This document shows positions 13,167-23,570 of a stretch of DNA of 64,000 nucleotides, one piece after another. The translations under genes were made by a program, and so were the position numbers. The notes beneath the pieces are model-generated. The model was given only the letters and a program-made list of their open reading frames with translations, was not told where the DNA came from and did not search any database. The DNA is from Bacillus sp. Marseille-P3661. Its GTDB lineage: Bacteria; Bacillota; Bacilli; Bacillales; Bacillaceae_J. The DNA is taken from the NCBI RefSeq assembly GCF_900240995.1, contig NZ_LT965957.1:227176-291175 (forward strand), in the 5' to 3' direction. Position 1 is the first letter of the stretch. Every line of letters starts with the position of its first letter.

Positions 13167-15356
13167 TTAAACTATTACTGATTGTTCATCTTCTATTGTC
13201 ATATAATCCTTTGCACTTTGTGGGTAAACACGCTCCAAACTGACAATTTCCCAGTTGTCATTTACTTTCTTTCCAATTGTACCCTTAAGTAACATGCCAG
13301 TATGAACAAGTTTAGACTCTTTAGCAGATAAATTAATTTTATGTTTATCCATTAAATCGCTATCCAATGAAATCAAAGTTAGGTTAGAAGAAGAATTTCC
13401 TACCACTTCAAACAATCCACTTATACTCGCATTATAGCCAGAAACTGCTGTATGCTTTAAATGATCTAATTGATCTTTATCAGTATGATATTTTCTTTGA
13501 TAATAATCGTTATAACAACTCAAGAAAGCAATTGCTTGTATGATTGGTTCTTCATAATATTGATTTAATGCTTTCACGACACTAGCTAACCTTGTGTTAT
13601 ATGTGTTATCAATATGCCTTGCAAAAGTATAAATAGTGGCGAATAGTGCTTTTGCTTGGCTGTTATTTGCATCTATATTTAAATCTAGGTAAGAATAAGC
13701 TATTAATTTCTCCCAGAAACCTTCAGTGCAATCACTCCAGCAGCTTATTTCCTCGTCGCATACATCAAAATAAGCAACTAGTATTTTTAATCCTGTTTCA
13801 TATTTAGAGATCGTTGCTTTCGATTTCCCTTCAGTTTTTTCTTTAAAAAATTTTAGAATGTCATGACCATAAAATTTCATGGCTGAATTAATTGTCAAAC
13901 CAAGTTGCTCAAAATATGGAAGATCACTTTCTAAAATATTCCCATCTCCGCTAGTTTGATTCCAGACTTTAATTGATGTTTTCCTAGTTTCATAATTGGT
14001 CACAAAAGGAGATACTGGCAATCCTAATTCATTACGAATCCAGTTAAAATCCTCAGTTTGTGGAGCAGCCCCTTTAAGTGTTAGAAAACTATGATATTCA
14101 AATTTTTGCAATAATGCTTCAAGTTCTTCAATTTTACCGCGTACTTTCATTTCACGCGGCGATAAACTGTTTGGCCCCATAAATGGCTTATTAAGGTCAA
14201 ACCATCTTAATCGCGTTTGTGCGTAAAACGCAAAATGTTGTGGCGTATTCTCAGACAAAATATTATAGTAGCTTACATATTGGTCGGAATTAGGAATTCT
14301 ATAAACAATTTCATCTCGTTTAGTTAAAGTGATATCGTTTTTATATTGTTCTAGCCAGTTTTCAAATTCATTTACCTTCTCCTTAGAAAAACCGGTAATG
14401 GTTATTTCGTTGTTATTCACAACAAGTTGGCCGTATGATTTTGATAAATAAATTGGATCTTCTAATTCACTATCTTCATAGCAATACCACTCACCAACCC
14501 AAACCATTTTTCCGTTGCCTTTATCCTCTTCCCATTCATCAATTTCAAAAGCTTTGTTCTTAAGAAGTTGTTCCACGACCTTGTCTTTATTTTTCACCTG
14601 ATAAGTTAAAACTTGATTTGTAACGTCGCAAGACTTTGTAGAGAAGTTTCCATTCTCACCTATTACTATTGACAAAAGCTCTGGGTAAAAGTCCCTAACA
14701 ACTTGCTCATATGTTTTATTGGTACTTGATAGTAGTCTATGTATTTCAGTTATTAAAGTTTCAGCAACCTCTGGCCCCGTCCAAGTTGATACCCCATTAA
14801 TGTAGTAGCCATCATTAAACGGCTCCAGAAGACAGAAACTAATTTCCCAAGGTCGAACATTTTTAACATTTTCAGAATAGGGCATAAAGAACGTTTCATG
14901 TGTAAATAAATCCATTATAAACTTGCCTTCATCATTGTAGTTTATCGTTTTAATTACTTTTGGAACAAGCTCTATCCAATTTTCAAGAAGATCTTTTTCT
15001 TCCTTTGATAAAGATCTTCCTACTTCATTATAAAACCACTCAACTCCGCGGTAACCATTTGCAAATTCATGAAAAAATAACAGCCAAAATGTAACGTAAG
15101 ACATCATGCTTTCATTTGAAAGATTTGCATTTAATCGTTTCTTAAATGTTTCTTTTAATATATTTTCTTCGTCAAATGTTAATTTAGTTGAAAGAAACGC
15201 TCTTAAGTTAAGCATCATTTGTTGTTTCAGTTCATCAAAACGATATTCCTTAAGCGCGCGAAGTTCGAATACACTTTCTTTTAACAAACAGCACTTCTTA
15301 TACTTTTTACCACTCCCACACAGGCATGGGTCATTTCGTTTTATTCCCACAATCAC
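13167..15356 (-). CDS. Large uncharacterised protein with N-terminal SEC-C zinc motif
   Basis: The 729-aa protein starts with a SEC-C motif, KRNDPCLCGSGKKYKKCC at residues 6-23. This is the small zinc-binding element found at the SecA C-terminus and in many unrelated proteins. The remaining 700 residues are rich in aromatic and acidic residues, lack transmembrane segments, and match no domain I can name. The start is a GTG at 15356 preceded by AAAGTGATGA. A second GTG two codons later is possible. The gene stands alone between terminators. Proteins of this build often occur in accessory or defence-linked regions, but nothing in the neighbourhood supports a specific role. Confidence 0.7.
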   Translation of the reverse strand: MIVGIKRNDPCLCGSGKKYKKCCLLKESVFELRALKEYRFDELKQQMMLNLRAFLSTKLTFDEENILKETFKKRLNANLSNESMMSYVTFWLLFFHEFANGYRGVEWFYNEVGRSLSKEEKDLLENWIELVPKVIKTINYNDEGKFIMDLFTHETFFMPYSENVKNVRPWEISFCLLEPFNDGYYINGVSTWTGPEVAETLITEIHRLLSSTNKTYEQVVRDFYPELLSIVIGENGNFSTKSCDVTNQVLTYQVKNKDKVVEQLLKNKAFEIDEWEEDKGNGKMVWVGEWYCYEDSELEDPIYLSKSYGQLVVNNNEITITGFSKEKVNEFENWLEQYKNDITLTKRDEIVYRIPNSDQYVSYYNILSENTPQHFAFYAQTRLRWFDLNKPFMGPNSLSPREMKVRGKIEELEALLQKFEYHSFLTLKGAAPQTEDFNWIRNELGLPVSPFVTNYETRKTSIKVWNQTSGDGNILESDLPYFEQLGLTINSAMKFYGHDILKFFKEKTEGKSKATISKYETGLKILVAYFDVCDEEISCWSDCTEGFWEKLIAYSYLDLNIDANNSQAKALFATIYTFARHIDNTYNTRLASVVKALNQYYEEPIIQAIAFLSCYNDYYQRKYHTDKDQLDHLKHTAVSGYNASISGLFEVVGNSSSNLTLISLDSDLMDKHKINLSAKESKLVHTGMLLKGTIGKKVNDNWEIVSLERVYPQSAKDYMTIEDEQSVIV

Positions 15357-15743
15357 TCATCACTTTCTATTCTAGTTTTAAATCTAACTCACTTACAATA
15401 CAAGACACTCAAACAAATATGTACTCCCTTATAATACTAATATAAAATTCGCTAATTGTAGAGAGTTAAATTAAAATGAATCATTTACCCTTACTTTTAT
15501 CTGCCAACTCGCATAGCTAAGCAGGGGGTTCTAGTACATAGTATCTCTGTATACCAAACTAACAAAATATTACTCTATTTGCCTATTTGAGATATTCTCC
15601 TAGCCTATCTAAGAGGAAAGTGAAAGGCTTAATCAGAGACTGATCCATAGATAAAGCCGATAAATTCACATCCTCTTTCTCTAGCAAAATCTTAGGTACT
15701 TATGAACCTTGCCTTCAAAAAGACTTTGAAAAAGACATACAAC
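15357..15743. other. Gene-free stretch between SEC-C gene and acetyltransferase
   Basis: No confident gene, tRNA or repeat is seen in about 390 bp. On the minus strand, 15596-15706 holds a stop-free run of some 36 codons with protein-like composition. It has no acceptable start plus ribosome binding site and could be a remnant. Confidence 0.4.
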
Positions 15744-16310
15744 TTATACATGCGGTTTAATATGTTTAATGATTTTTGCTGGGTTTCCTCCGACAACAAC
15801 ATTATCCGGTACATTCCTACTTACGACTGCTCCAGAAGCAATCACTACATTATTTCCTATTTGAACTCCAGGATTTATAACCGCTCTTCCACCAATCCAG
15901 ACATTGTGACCAATAAAAACAGGTTTCCCATATTCACTGCCTCCTATTCTTTCATCTGGATCTAATGGATGTGTTGCTGTATAAATGTGTACACCCGGTG
16001 CTATTAAACAGTTATCGCCTAATCGTATTTCACAAACATCTAAAAATATACAATCAAAATTGGCATAAAAATTCTCACCAACATGGATGTTATATCCATA
16101 ATCACAACGAAATGTCGGCTCAATGTAAAGTCTTTTTCCAGCTGATCCAAGCAGTTGTTTTAATAACTTATTTCTTGTGTTCTCTTCTGTTTCACGTGTT
16201 TTGTTATATAATCTCGTTAATCTTCGGGCATTAATTCTATCTTCAGATAATTCGTTATCGTTCGGATTATAAAATTCACCATTCAACATTTTTTCTTTTT
16301 CGGTTTTCAT
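15744..16310 (-). CDS. maa: Maltose/galactoside O-acetyltransferase family protein
   Basis: The 188-aa protein is a left-handed beta-helix acyltransferase that acetylates sugars with acetyl-CoA. The N-terminal Mac segment begins [18 protein letters not shown]. Hexapeptide repeats follow, with the catalytic His in [13 protein letters not shown] and the typical end VVVGNPAKII-like segment ([13 protein letters not shown]). The start is ATG at 16310 behind GGGGAGA; a longer frame upstream lacks a ribosome binding site. Length matches Maa of B. subtilis and E. coli. It is monocistronic. Confidence 0.9.
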   Translation of the reverse strand: MKTEKEKMLNGEFYNPNDNELSEDRINARRLTRLYNKTRETEENTRNKLLKQLLGSAGKRLYIEPTFRCDYGYNIHVGENFYANFDCIFLDVCEIRLGDNCLIAPGVHIYTATHPLDPDERIGGSEYGKPVFIGHNVWIGGRAVINPGVQIGNNVVIASGAVVSRNVPDNVVVGGNPAKIIKHIKPHV

Positions 16311-16523
16311 TTTGGAATCTCCCCGTTTACAGATAATTTTCAATCATAATATTGAACAGCTAATCCATATCTTTCCCCTTAAATATATTTTAAAATTTTC
16401 TTAATCTACTTGAAAAAATATGCTTATAATTGAATACTATGTGCAATCAAAAAAATAAACGTTCATTAAGAATAATACATTTCCTAATAAACGTCTTATA
16501 AGTTTGTTGTATTAAACTATAAT

Positions 16524-16865
16524 TTATCCCTTTTTAACAAATTCCGATTTTAGTTTCATTGCACCAAAACCATCAATTTTACAATCAATGTTATGATCAC
16601 CGTCTACCAAACGGATATTTTTTACTTTTGTACCAATTTTTAAGACGGATGAACTTCCCTTTACCTTAAGATCTTTAATGACAGTAACAGTATCACCATC
16701 TGTTAAAATATTACCATTTGCATCTTTAACAAGGAGTTGATCTTCATTACTTTCAGTTTGAGTTTCTAATGACCACTCATGGGCACATTCAGGACAAATT
16801 AACAAATTTCCATCTTCATATGTATATTGTGAATTACATTTGGGACAATTTGGTAAGCTAGCCAT
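16524..16865 (-). CDS. PhnA/YjdM family zinc-ribbon protein
   Basis: The 113-aa protein has an N-terminal zinc ribbon with CPKC near residue 8 and CPEC near residue 24. An SH3-like PhnA domain follows, with the [20 protein letters not shown] pattern and the [14 protein letters not shown] end. The family was named for the phn region of E. coli, but the phosphonate link is not established for most members. A ribosome binding site (GAGGAAAATAAG) precedes ATG at 16865. No phosphonate genes are nearby. Confidence 0.9.
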   Translation of the reverse strand: MASLPNCPKCNSQYTYEDGNLLICPECAHEWSLETQTESNEDQLLVKDANGNILTDGDTVTVIKDLKVKGSSSVLKIGTKVKNIRLVDGDHNIDCKIDGFGAMKLKSEFVKKG

Positions 16866-17429
16866 ATTCTTATTTTCCTCCTTCAGATGTATGCACTAAA
16901 CTGACGATAAATCAGCATTATGTATTTATTACAAGATAGCTTGATAACCACAGCTTATCATAAACTCCATTTTTTTAGAACAGTAACTAATGAAAGTTTT
17001 GTACTTTTATATAGGTGAACAATGATTTTAAAGCCATGAGGACAGACCTATCGGGTTGGTTAATTTACTATGCTGTGCTTTGAAAACTAAAAACATAGGT
17101 TCTGCGTTAATCTGTTTATAGTTCTTGAATGGATGTTGGAATAACTCACCATTGGCTACCTTGATTTTTTTACATGCCACCAGTTTTTATAAAACAAATT
17201 GAATTTTTAAAATTTTTCGTTATCAATTACAAGACCATTATGGTATGCTATAGAAGTCACAATCTACATTTTACATACAGCATCCCTCTTATACTATTCA
17301 ATACCTTCATCAGTGTATTTACTTTCTATTCATCTTACATTACAGGCACTCGGAGATTAAGTTCTTGAAAAGCACGATTATGAACAATTGCTAAATTCCT
17401 AGAAATAAAGAAATAAGGAGTTCATGTTT
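16866..17429. other. Intergenic region of about 560 bp
   Basis: This AT-rich region lies between divergent genes. A short plus-strand frame at 17174-17368 has no ribosome binding site and an atypical composition, so it is not called. Near 17365 a weak TTGAAA could belong to a promoter for the membrane protein gene. I recognise no riboswitch or repeat. Confidence 0.4.
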
Positions 17430-18845
17430 ATGAAAAAAATCTCAGCATTGATATTTACTATTTCGATTTGTGTGTATAGTATTCTTCACTTCATAAATTT
17501 AGGCTATCCTTTTGCCCTCAGCTCTTTCCTTCTTTCACTCATTGGCTTTATCTCACTCTTATCTGGCTTAATTACTCTACATATAAAAAAAATGGCTATT
17601 CCTTTATTTTTGGTTATTGCTATGCTTACAATTACATTTGCAACTGACCTACCACTAATTGAAAGTATCCTTGAAGGAACAACAGAAATGAGCGGATTAA
17701 TTTCACTTTTATTAATTGTGCCGATGATTAGTTGGACATTACGTGACGAGCCTTATATTGAATCAGTTATGAGTTGCGCTCGCAATATATTAAATACAAG
17801 CCAAAAATTTTATTTTGGGATGCTGGCAATTACACAAATTATTACCTACTTTTTACTATTTGGTTCAATTCCTATGGTATATCAGTTAGTCAACGATTTT
17901 CTTAGTGGTAAAAAAGGGGAAGCGTGGGATAACTATCGCAGTACAGCCCTTTTACGCGGGTTTGCATTGACAACAATGTGGGTCATCAGTATGCCTAGTT
18001 TCGTATTTGCTGTTGATCATTTAGGTGCGTCTTTAGGAATATCTATTTTACAAGGTTTTATCATTTCTTTATGCGGTATTTTGTTGGCTAGTTTGTTTTT
18101 ACGTTTTCAGGAAAAACGGTATGGGATCGATTTGACTTCAGGAATAAAAGAAGAGATTCGGAGAATTGTAGACAATTCTACATCAATTAAAGATGCAAAT
18201 AAAAAAGCACTGCAATTTGGTTTATTATTTATCTCGTTGTTTGGAAGTATTATTATTATACACAGTACTTTGAAATGGGAGCTTTTAGTTGTTATTCCAC
18301 CTGTGATTGTAGTTTGGACATTTGTTTATTTCTTGGTTAAACGTAAAAGCACAAAATTCTTGCATCATTGTAAACAGTACATGTTTAAGGATATGCAGGG
18401 TCAGGCACAGCAGTTTAGCATAATGCTATCAGCTGGCATGTTTATTTATGCAGTCAATCAATCCGGTCTTGGCCATACCCTAGTTGATTTAATCTTCTTT
18501 ATAGCTGATTCAATACCCTTTATTAACGTGCTTTGGATTATCCCTATCGTAGTTATTTTATTAGGCTATCTTGGTTTAGGACCATTAGTAGTAATTGTTT
18601 TGGTAGCAGGAATCTTGGAACATGTGAGCTTACCTTATCCACCAGAGCTTGTAGTATTATCAATTACATCGGGTAGTGTTTTGTCAGTTTTGCTGTCTCC
18701 ATTTATCTTACCTGTAATAGTGCTTAGTGCTGCTAATGGGTTGAGCTTGTTTAAGAATGGCTTACGTTTCAATTTCGGGTATGCAATTGTTTTTTATATA
18801 ATTGTCCAAACTTATTTACAAATTATGATTCACTTAAAAGTTTGA
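17430..18845 (+). CDS. Polytopic membrane protein, possible nucleoside-recognition/permease family
   Basis: The 471-aa protein has about 11-12 hydrophobic segments spread over its length and a short polar stretch at about 230-260. The start is ATG at 17430, 9 nt after AAGGAG; an ATG two codons earlier is too close to that site. The repeated glycine-rich gate-like segments in the second half (SAGMFIYAVNQSGLG, GYLGLGPLVVIVLVAG) recall the nucleoside-recognition/Gate and related transporter families. The specific substrate cannot be told. It stands alone on the plus strand and ends at a strong terminator. Confidence 0.75.
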   Translation: MKKISALIFTISICVYSILHFINLGYPFALSSFLLSLIGFISLLSGLITLHIKKMAIPLFLVIAMLTITFATDLPLIESILEGTTEMSGLISLLLIVPMISWTLRDEPYIESVMSCARNILNTSQKFYFGMLAITQIITYFLLFGSIPMVYQLVNDFLSGKKGEAWDNYRSTALLRGFALTTMWVISMPSFVFAVDHLGASLGISILQGFIISLCGILLASLFLRFQEKRYGIDLTSGIKEEIRRIVDNSTSIKDANKKALQFGLLFISLFGSIIIIHSTLKWELLVVIPPVIVVWTFVYFLVKRKSTKFLHHCKQYMFKDMQGQAQQFSIMLSAGMFIYAVNQSGLGHTLVDLIFFIADSIPFINVLWIIPIVVILLGYLGLGPLVVIVLVAGILEHVSLPYPPELVVLSITSGSVLSVLLSPFILPVIVLSAANGLSLFKNGLRFNFGYAIVFYIIVQTYLQIMIHLKV

Positions 18846-18860
18846 ATACTTGAACTTATC

Positions 18861-18912
18861 CAACACGAAATACATGGACCTTCTAGAAGAAAATCCATGT
18901 GTTTTCGTGTTG
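18861..18912 (+). terminator. Terminator of the membrane protein gene
   Basis: CAACACGAAA...TACATGGA pairs with TCCATGTG...TTTCGTGTTG, followed by GATTTTATG on the plus strand. It is a long two-part stem, probably also usable from the other strand. Confidence 0.8.
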
Positions 18913-18955
18913 ATTTTATGCAATGTCAGTGTATGACCTTTATGTTTAATGTAAG

Positions 18956-19468
18956 TTATGTAAGTTTTGCTAGTAACTCACGAATAAAAGCAGGTTCGTC
19001 CTTTGGTGTACGTGAAGTTATTAGGTTTTCACTCACTACAACCTCTTCATCTTTATAATTCGCACCAGCCAGTTTTACATCATCTCGAATTCCTATATAA
19101 CAAGTAACAGATTTGTTTTTTAGAATATCTGCACTAATCATAACTTGTGGTCCGTGACAAATACCAGCTATGATCTTATTTTGCTCGTTTGCTTCCTTTA
19201 CAAATTGTACGATGCTGTCATTAACTCGCAATGCCTCTGGTGCTGAACCGCCTGGTATTACTACTGCATCATATTCATCCGCTTTAGCATCTGCAGCAGC
19301 TAGTTCCGCTGTATAAGATACTGTACCTTTTTTACCAGCACACTGAATTCCTTTTTCTAAACCAATGATGGTTGTATCATAACCCGCTTCTTTCACTGCA
19401 TCATACGGATTTTTCATTTCTGAATCTTCAAAGTTATTAGCTAAAAGAAAAGCTACCTTTTTTGTCAT
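18956..19468 (-). CDS. DJ-1/PfpI family protein (general stress protein 18-like)
   Basis: The 170-aa protein belongs to the PfpI/YhbO/YraA-YfkM group of class I glutamine amidotransferase-like proteins. These are implicated in stress protection and carbonyl (glyoxal) repair. The nucleophile elbow AGICHGPQ carries the conserved Cys, and the SGGSAPEAL-like segment (IPGGSAPEALR) and the ITSRTPKDEP end are typical. ATG at 19468 is set by the ribosome binding site GGAGGTAATAAGC; an upstream TTG lies within it. It stands alone. Confidence 0.9.
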   Translation of the reverse strand: MTKKVAFLLANNFEDSEMKNPYDAVKEAGYDTTIIGLEKGIQCAGKKGTVSYTAELAAADAKADEYDAVVIPGGSAPEALRVNDSIVQFVKEANEQNKIIAGICHGPQVMISADILKNKSVTCYIGIRDDVKLAGANYKDEEVVVSENLITSRTPKDEPAFIRELLAKLT

Positions 19469-19648
19469 GCTTATTACCTCCAAATTAAATTAGTTATATT
19501 GAAACTATAATAGAAATGTCCCGTGTTTTTCAATCTTTTTGTCTTGTAGCTAACATTGTCTATTTTTGCGCTTGCCCAGGAAATTAGGAAAAAATTTCAC
19601 CTCACATAGAACATTACGTTATAATAAAGCTAAAAAAGGGCGCTCACA

Positions 19649-19942
19649 ATGAATTCAAAAGATATAGAAAAAAAAATCATAGAAAATTATCAAACTGATG
19701 AAAAGATGATGATACTTGTATATGCTCAATGGTGTATAAATAATGAACTTGATCCAGAAGAATTATATAATCGTGCATATCCACCTCAACAAGCTAATTC
19801 GGCATTAAGACAAGCGTTGGACGTGGTGGTCTCTAAAGAAGAGAGCGCCGAAATTCATGACGAAACATTACTTAATTTATTGTCGGTATTTGGTAACGAC
19901 GACTTGGCTTTTGTAGTAATGGAAGAACTAGAAAAAAAATAG
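19649..19942 (+). CDS. Conserved hypothetical protein, 97 aa
   Basis: This small acidic, helix-rich soluble protein has no domain I recognise. A TATAAT box at 19620-19625 lies just upstream, and AAAAAGGG precedes the ATG, so expression is plausible. Codon use and the clean stop before a terminator hairpin support a real gene. A polyglutamate-like pattern at the end (EELEKK) and the Trp/Cys in the middle (AQWCINNEL) could be used for family searches. Confidence 0.6.
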   Translation: MNSKDIEKKIIENYQTDEKMMILVYAQWCINNELDPEELYNRAYPPQQANSALRQALDVVVSKEESAEIHDETLLNLLSVFGNDDLAFVVMEELEKK

Positions 19943-19978
19943 TAAGATATAATGGATATTGCCACATTAAACAACAAA

Positions 19979-20008
19979 ACCGACCAAAACGAGGACTGTT
20001 TGGTCGGT
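19979..20008. terminator. Terminator hairpin, first copy of the ACCGACCA stem
   Basis: ACCGACCAAA and TTTGGTCGGT form a perfect 10-bp stem with a 10-nt loop between the convergent hypothetical gene and mmsA. A closely related stem occurs at 30208-30240, at the other end of the catabolic cluster. Confidence 0.7.
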
Positions 20009-20046
20009 GGTATTAGTTTAATATTGCTGACGTCTATCAAGATTTT

Positions 20047-21507
20047 TTACCATCTGGAGGTTATCATTTTCTTCCTTGTATAAAATTCAACTCCATCTTG
20101 GCCATTGGCATGAAGATCGCCGTAGAAAGAATTTTTCCACCCAGAAAATGGAAAGAACGCCATTGGTGCTGGTACACCTACATTTACTCCTAACATACCT
20201 GCATCAATTTCTTCTCTAAACTTCCTTACGTGCCCTCCATCTTTGGTGTAAATGCATGCTCCATTAGCAAAAGCTGATTTATTCGTAAGCTGAATGGCTT
20301 CATCTAAATCACTTACTCTGACAATATTTAAAACAGGAGCGAATATTTCATCCTTCCATATTTTCATTTCTGTTGTCACATGGTCAAAAATAGTAGGCCC
20401 TACAAAAAATCCTTTATTAGAAACTACTGCATCTTTTCGTCCATCTCTTACTAATGCTGCCCCTTCATCTATACCTGATTCAATATATTGGATTGTTCTT
20501 GTTTTATGCGCTTTATTTATAACTGGTCCTAAAAATACACCATCATCCAATCCATTACCAATTTGTAGCTCGTTGGATGCTTTTATTAATTTTTCAGTTA
20601 ATTCCGCTGCAATGTCACCCACAGCAACTACTACTGAACATGCCATGCATCTTTCTCCAGCTGACCCAAATGCTGAACTAATAATTTGGCTAACTGCAGT
20701 TTCTAAATCTGCATCCGGCATAACAATTGAGTGATTCTTCGCACCAGCTAAAGCTTGAACTCTTTTTCCATATGAAGTCGCAGTTTTATAAACGTACTCT
20801 GCTACCGGTTGGGAGCCAACAAATGAGATCGCTTTTATACCTGGATGTTCAAGTAATCCATTCACAACATCTCTAGCTCCATGTACAATATTTAATACAC
20901 CATTAGGCAATCCTGCCTCTTGAAAGAGTTCTGCTAGTCTATTCGCCAGTAAAGGTGTTCGTTCTGAAGGTTTTAAGACAAATGTATTTCCACATACAAT
21001 TGCTAATGGAAACATCCAGCAAGGCACCATCATAGGAAAATTAAATGGTGTAATACCCCCGACCACACCAATCGGATAGCGGTACATGCCAGACTCCATA
21101 TTTTCAGCTATATCTGGTAATTGTTTTCCCATCATCAATGTAGGAGCTCCAGCTGCAAACTCAACACACTCGATCCCACGAAGAACTTCTCCATAGGCTT
21201 CATTTATACTTTTTCCGTTTTCCTTCGTAATTAGGGCCGCAAGTTCATTTTGATGTTCAACTAATAATTGTTGATATTTAAATAAAATTCTCGCCCTTTT
21301 AGGAACCGGAGTTTTACTCCAAGTAGGAAAAGCTTTCTCTGCAGCTTTAATAGCCACATTTAAATCCTCAATATTTGAGTATGGAACAGCGCACAGTGGC
21401 TCCTCTGTTGCCGGGTTTCTAACAATCTCCTCTTCCCTAGATAAGGGAGATACCCATTCACCATTTATAAAGTTTTTTAATTGGATTACGTCAGTTTTAT
21501 TCACCAT
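20047..21507 (-). CDS. mmsA: CoA-acylating methylmalonate-semialdehyde dehydrogenase
   Basis: The 486-aa aldehyde dehydrogenase superfamily enzyme oxidises (methyl)malonate semialdehyde with NAD+ and CoA to propionyl-CoA or acetyl-CoA plus CO2. The catalytic Cys lies in [13 protein letters not shown], the cofactor-loop segment is [16 protein letters not shown], and the C-terminal [15 protein letters not shown] block is diagnostic of MmsA/IolA. ATG at 21507 follows GGAGGAGAAAT; longer frames are not needed. It is the last gene of the catabolic operon, 46 nt after the TRAP permease. This suggests the pathway yields a malonate-semialdehyde-like product. No iol or val genes are adjacent. Confidence 0.93.
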   Translation of the reverse strand: MVNKTDVIQLKNFINGEWVSPLSREEEIVRNPATEEPLCAVPYSNIEDLNVAIKAAEKAFPTWSKTPVPKRARILFKYQQLLVEHQNELAALITKENGKSINEAYGEVLRGIECVEFAAGAPTLMMGKQLPDIAENMESGMYRYPIGVVGGITPFNFPMMVPCWMFPLAIVCGNTFVLKPSERTPLLANRLAELFQEAGLPNGVLNIVHGARDVVNGLLEHPGIKAISFVGSQPVAEYVYKTATSYGKRVQALAGAKNHSIVMPDADLETAVSQIISSAFGSAGERCMACSVVVAVGDIAAELTEKLIKASNELQIGNGLDDGVFLGPVINKAHKTRTIQYIESGIDEGAALVRDGRKDAVVSNKGFFVGPTIFDHVTTEMKIWKDEIFAPVLNIVRVSDLDEAIQLTNKSAFANGACIYTKDGGHVRKFREEIDAGMLGVNVGVPAPMAFFPFSGWKNSFYGDLHANGQDGVEFYTRKKMITSRW

Positions 21508-21553
21508 ATTTCTCCTCCAAATGATGGGATACATGATCCCCATTATCAATACT

Positions 21554-23527
21554 TTAATCTGTTAAACTTAAATTTGGATTGTTTAAATCTTCCCCATCTT
21601 TACCTTTATTTTTATTAAGTCTCCACTCAAGCATTAAAAAAACTACGGTAAGCACAAGTGCAATAGTATTGAGCAACCAACTTAATGAAAATGCGCTAAT
21701 TGGAATCATTAAGCAAATGCCTAGTATGCCAACAATAAATCGTTTGATCATACTTATCGCACTAAAAATATATCCTTCCACTGCAAATGCTAATAATATA
21801 CAAGCAATAATCGCAGTAATAATAGTAATTGCTACATTCGTTACTGAATTTCCGTCCACTACTTTTAATAGCAATGACGGTGAATATACAAACATAAAAG
21901 GAATCAAATATGCTACCAAGCCCAATCTCATTGCTTGGAAACCTATCTTATGCGGACTCTCTTTCGCAATTGGCGCGGCAGCAAAACATGCAAGCGCAAC
22001 AGGAGGTGTAAAATTTGAAATGATAGAAAAATAGAAAACAAATAGATGTGCTGCGATTGGCTCTACTCCATGTTCGACAATTGCCGGCGCGACTAAAACA
22101 GCCACTAATGTATATGCAGCGACTGAAGGCATTCCCATCCCCAATATAACCGAAACAATTGCGGATACAACTAGCAAAATAAAAAGGCCGTTCTGAGCAA
22201 CTTCACTCAACATCATTGCAAGATTAAAGCCAAGTCCAGTTATTCCTGTAATCCCGACAACAAGCCCAGCTGCAGCAAGAACCACACCAATATCTATTAA
22301 TGTTTTACCTGTATCGAGAAAAACATTATAAATATTTTTTAATACTTTCGTTCTAACATCACGCTGAATTAATAAAAACACTAATCCAAAAAGAGACGCA
22401 TAAAGTCCGGAAATGGAAGGTGTGTAGCCTTTAAAGAATAGAGTGTAAATTAAAACTACAAATGCTGGAATAATCACCCAACCAGTACGAAACACTTTTC
22501 GCATTGAAGGAAGTTCACTTGCAGACATTCTACGTGTATTACTTCTTGCTGCGATTAAATCAACCTGAGCAAATGTACAAATATAATAAAGAACAGCTGG
22601 AACTAAGGCCGCCAAGGCAACTTCCGAATATGGAATACCTAAAGTTTCTGCAATAATAAATGCGGCTATGCCCATTACTGGCGGCATAATTTGACCACCT
22701 GTTGATGCAACAGCTTCTACTGCACCCGCTTGCGCTGACGTATAGCCGTTTTTTTTCATTAAAGGAATTGTTACATTACCTGTTAACATTACATTTGTTA
22801 CTGGTCCACCGGTTATCGTTCCTACCAAACTAGAACCTAGAACAGATGCTTTTGCCGGACCACCTCTAAATCTACCAAAAGCAGCCAAAGCAAAGTTATT
22901 TAATATATCACCACCGCCAAATCTTAGTAAAATTTGACCAAATAATATAAACGATAAAGCAATAGTTGAGGCAATAGCTAATAAATTAAATAGGCTATTG
23001 GGATCGAGATATAAGTAGTTAAACAATTGACTTAATGATGTCTCACTACCTTTAAGAACTCCTGGAAAAGAAGGAGCAAAAAATCCATATAACATAAATG
23101 CCAAAACAACAATCATTAGAGCTAGTCCTACCGTTCTCCGAATCGCTTCCATTACAAGCAAGATTGCAATTACACTCAGGATGATTCTTTCTGTTGTAAC
23201 ATATCCAAATGTTAGTATAATATCTGGATAATAGATAACTACATAAAAGCCGACGATCAATCCTAGAACAGCCATAATCATGTCATACCAAGGGATTCTA
23301 TCTTTTACAGCGTTTTTACCTGCTGGTACTCCTATAAAGACAGCTGATAGCAATAACGCTAAAAAGAAACCAACATATTGCTCTTTGTATAAAGTAATTC
23401 GTAAATATTGGTGAATTCCCAGTATATACAAAATACCAGATACCGGTATTAAGAAAAGGACCGCCTGCCAGAAAAAACTGGCAGGACGGCTATTGAAAGT
23501 TCGAAAGCGTAATTCCTGATTATCCAT
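21554..23527 (-). CDS. TRAP transporter fused permease, TAXI type
   Basis: The 657-aa protein combines the small (4-TM, DctQ-like) and large (12-TM, DctM-like) TRAP subunits, as is usual for TAXI-TRAP systems. Family blocks include [18 protein letters not shown], the [16 protein letters not shown] segment and [20 protein letters not shown]. It imports an organic acid with Na+ or H+, using the periplasm-facing lipoprotein encoded just upstream. The spacing to the binding-protein gene is 43 nt. The C-terminal 100 residues carry extra membrane segments. The substrate is not readable from the sequence. Confidence 0.93.
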   Translation of the reverse strand: MDNQELRFRTFNSRPASFFWQAVLFLIPVSGILYILGIHQYLRITLYKEQYVGFFLALLLSAVFIGVPAGKNAVKDRIPWYDMIMAVLGLIVGFYVVIYYPDIILTFGYVTTERIILSVIAILLVMEAIRRTVGLALMIVVLAFMLYGFFAPSFPGVLKGSETSLSQLFNYLYLDPNSLFNLLAIASTIALSFILFGQILLRFGGGDILNNFALAAFGRFRGGPAKASVLGSSLVGTITGGPVTNVMLTGNVTIPLMKKNGYTSAQAGAVEAVASTGGQIMPPVMGIAAFIIAETLGIPYSEVALAALVPAVLYYICTFAQVDLIAARSNTRRMSASELPSMRKVFRTGWVIIPAFVVLIYTLFFKGYTPSISGLYASLFGLVFLLIQRDVRTKVLKNIYNVFLDTGKTLIDIGVVLAAAGLVVGITGITGLGFNLAMMLSEVAQNGLFILLVVSAIVSVILGMGMPSVAAYTLVAVLVAPAIVEHGVEPIAAHLFVFYFSIISNFTPPVALACFAAAPIAKESPHKIGFQAMRLGLVAYLIPFMFVYSPSLLLKVVDGNSVTNVAITIITAIIACILLAFAVEGYIFSAISMIKRFIVGILGICLMIPISAFSLSWLLNTIALVLTVVFLMLEWRLNKNKGKDGEDLNNPNLSLTD

Positions 23528-23570
23528 AAAATCCCTCCGCTTCTAACAACTCAACTCTGTTTAGAAAACG

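Noticed and set aside
15596-15706. 36-codon stop-free run with protein-like composition on the minus strand
   Set aside because: No start with a usable ribosome binding site; kept only as a possible remnant.
17174-17368. 64-codon plus-strand frame
   Set aside because: No ribosome binding site, low-complexity AT-rich composition, no family resemblance.
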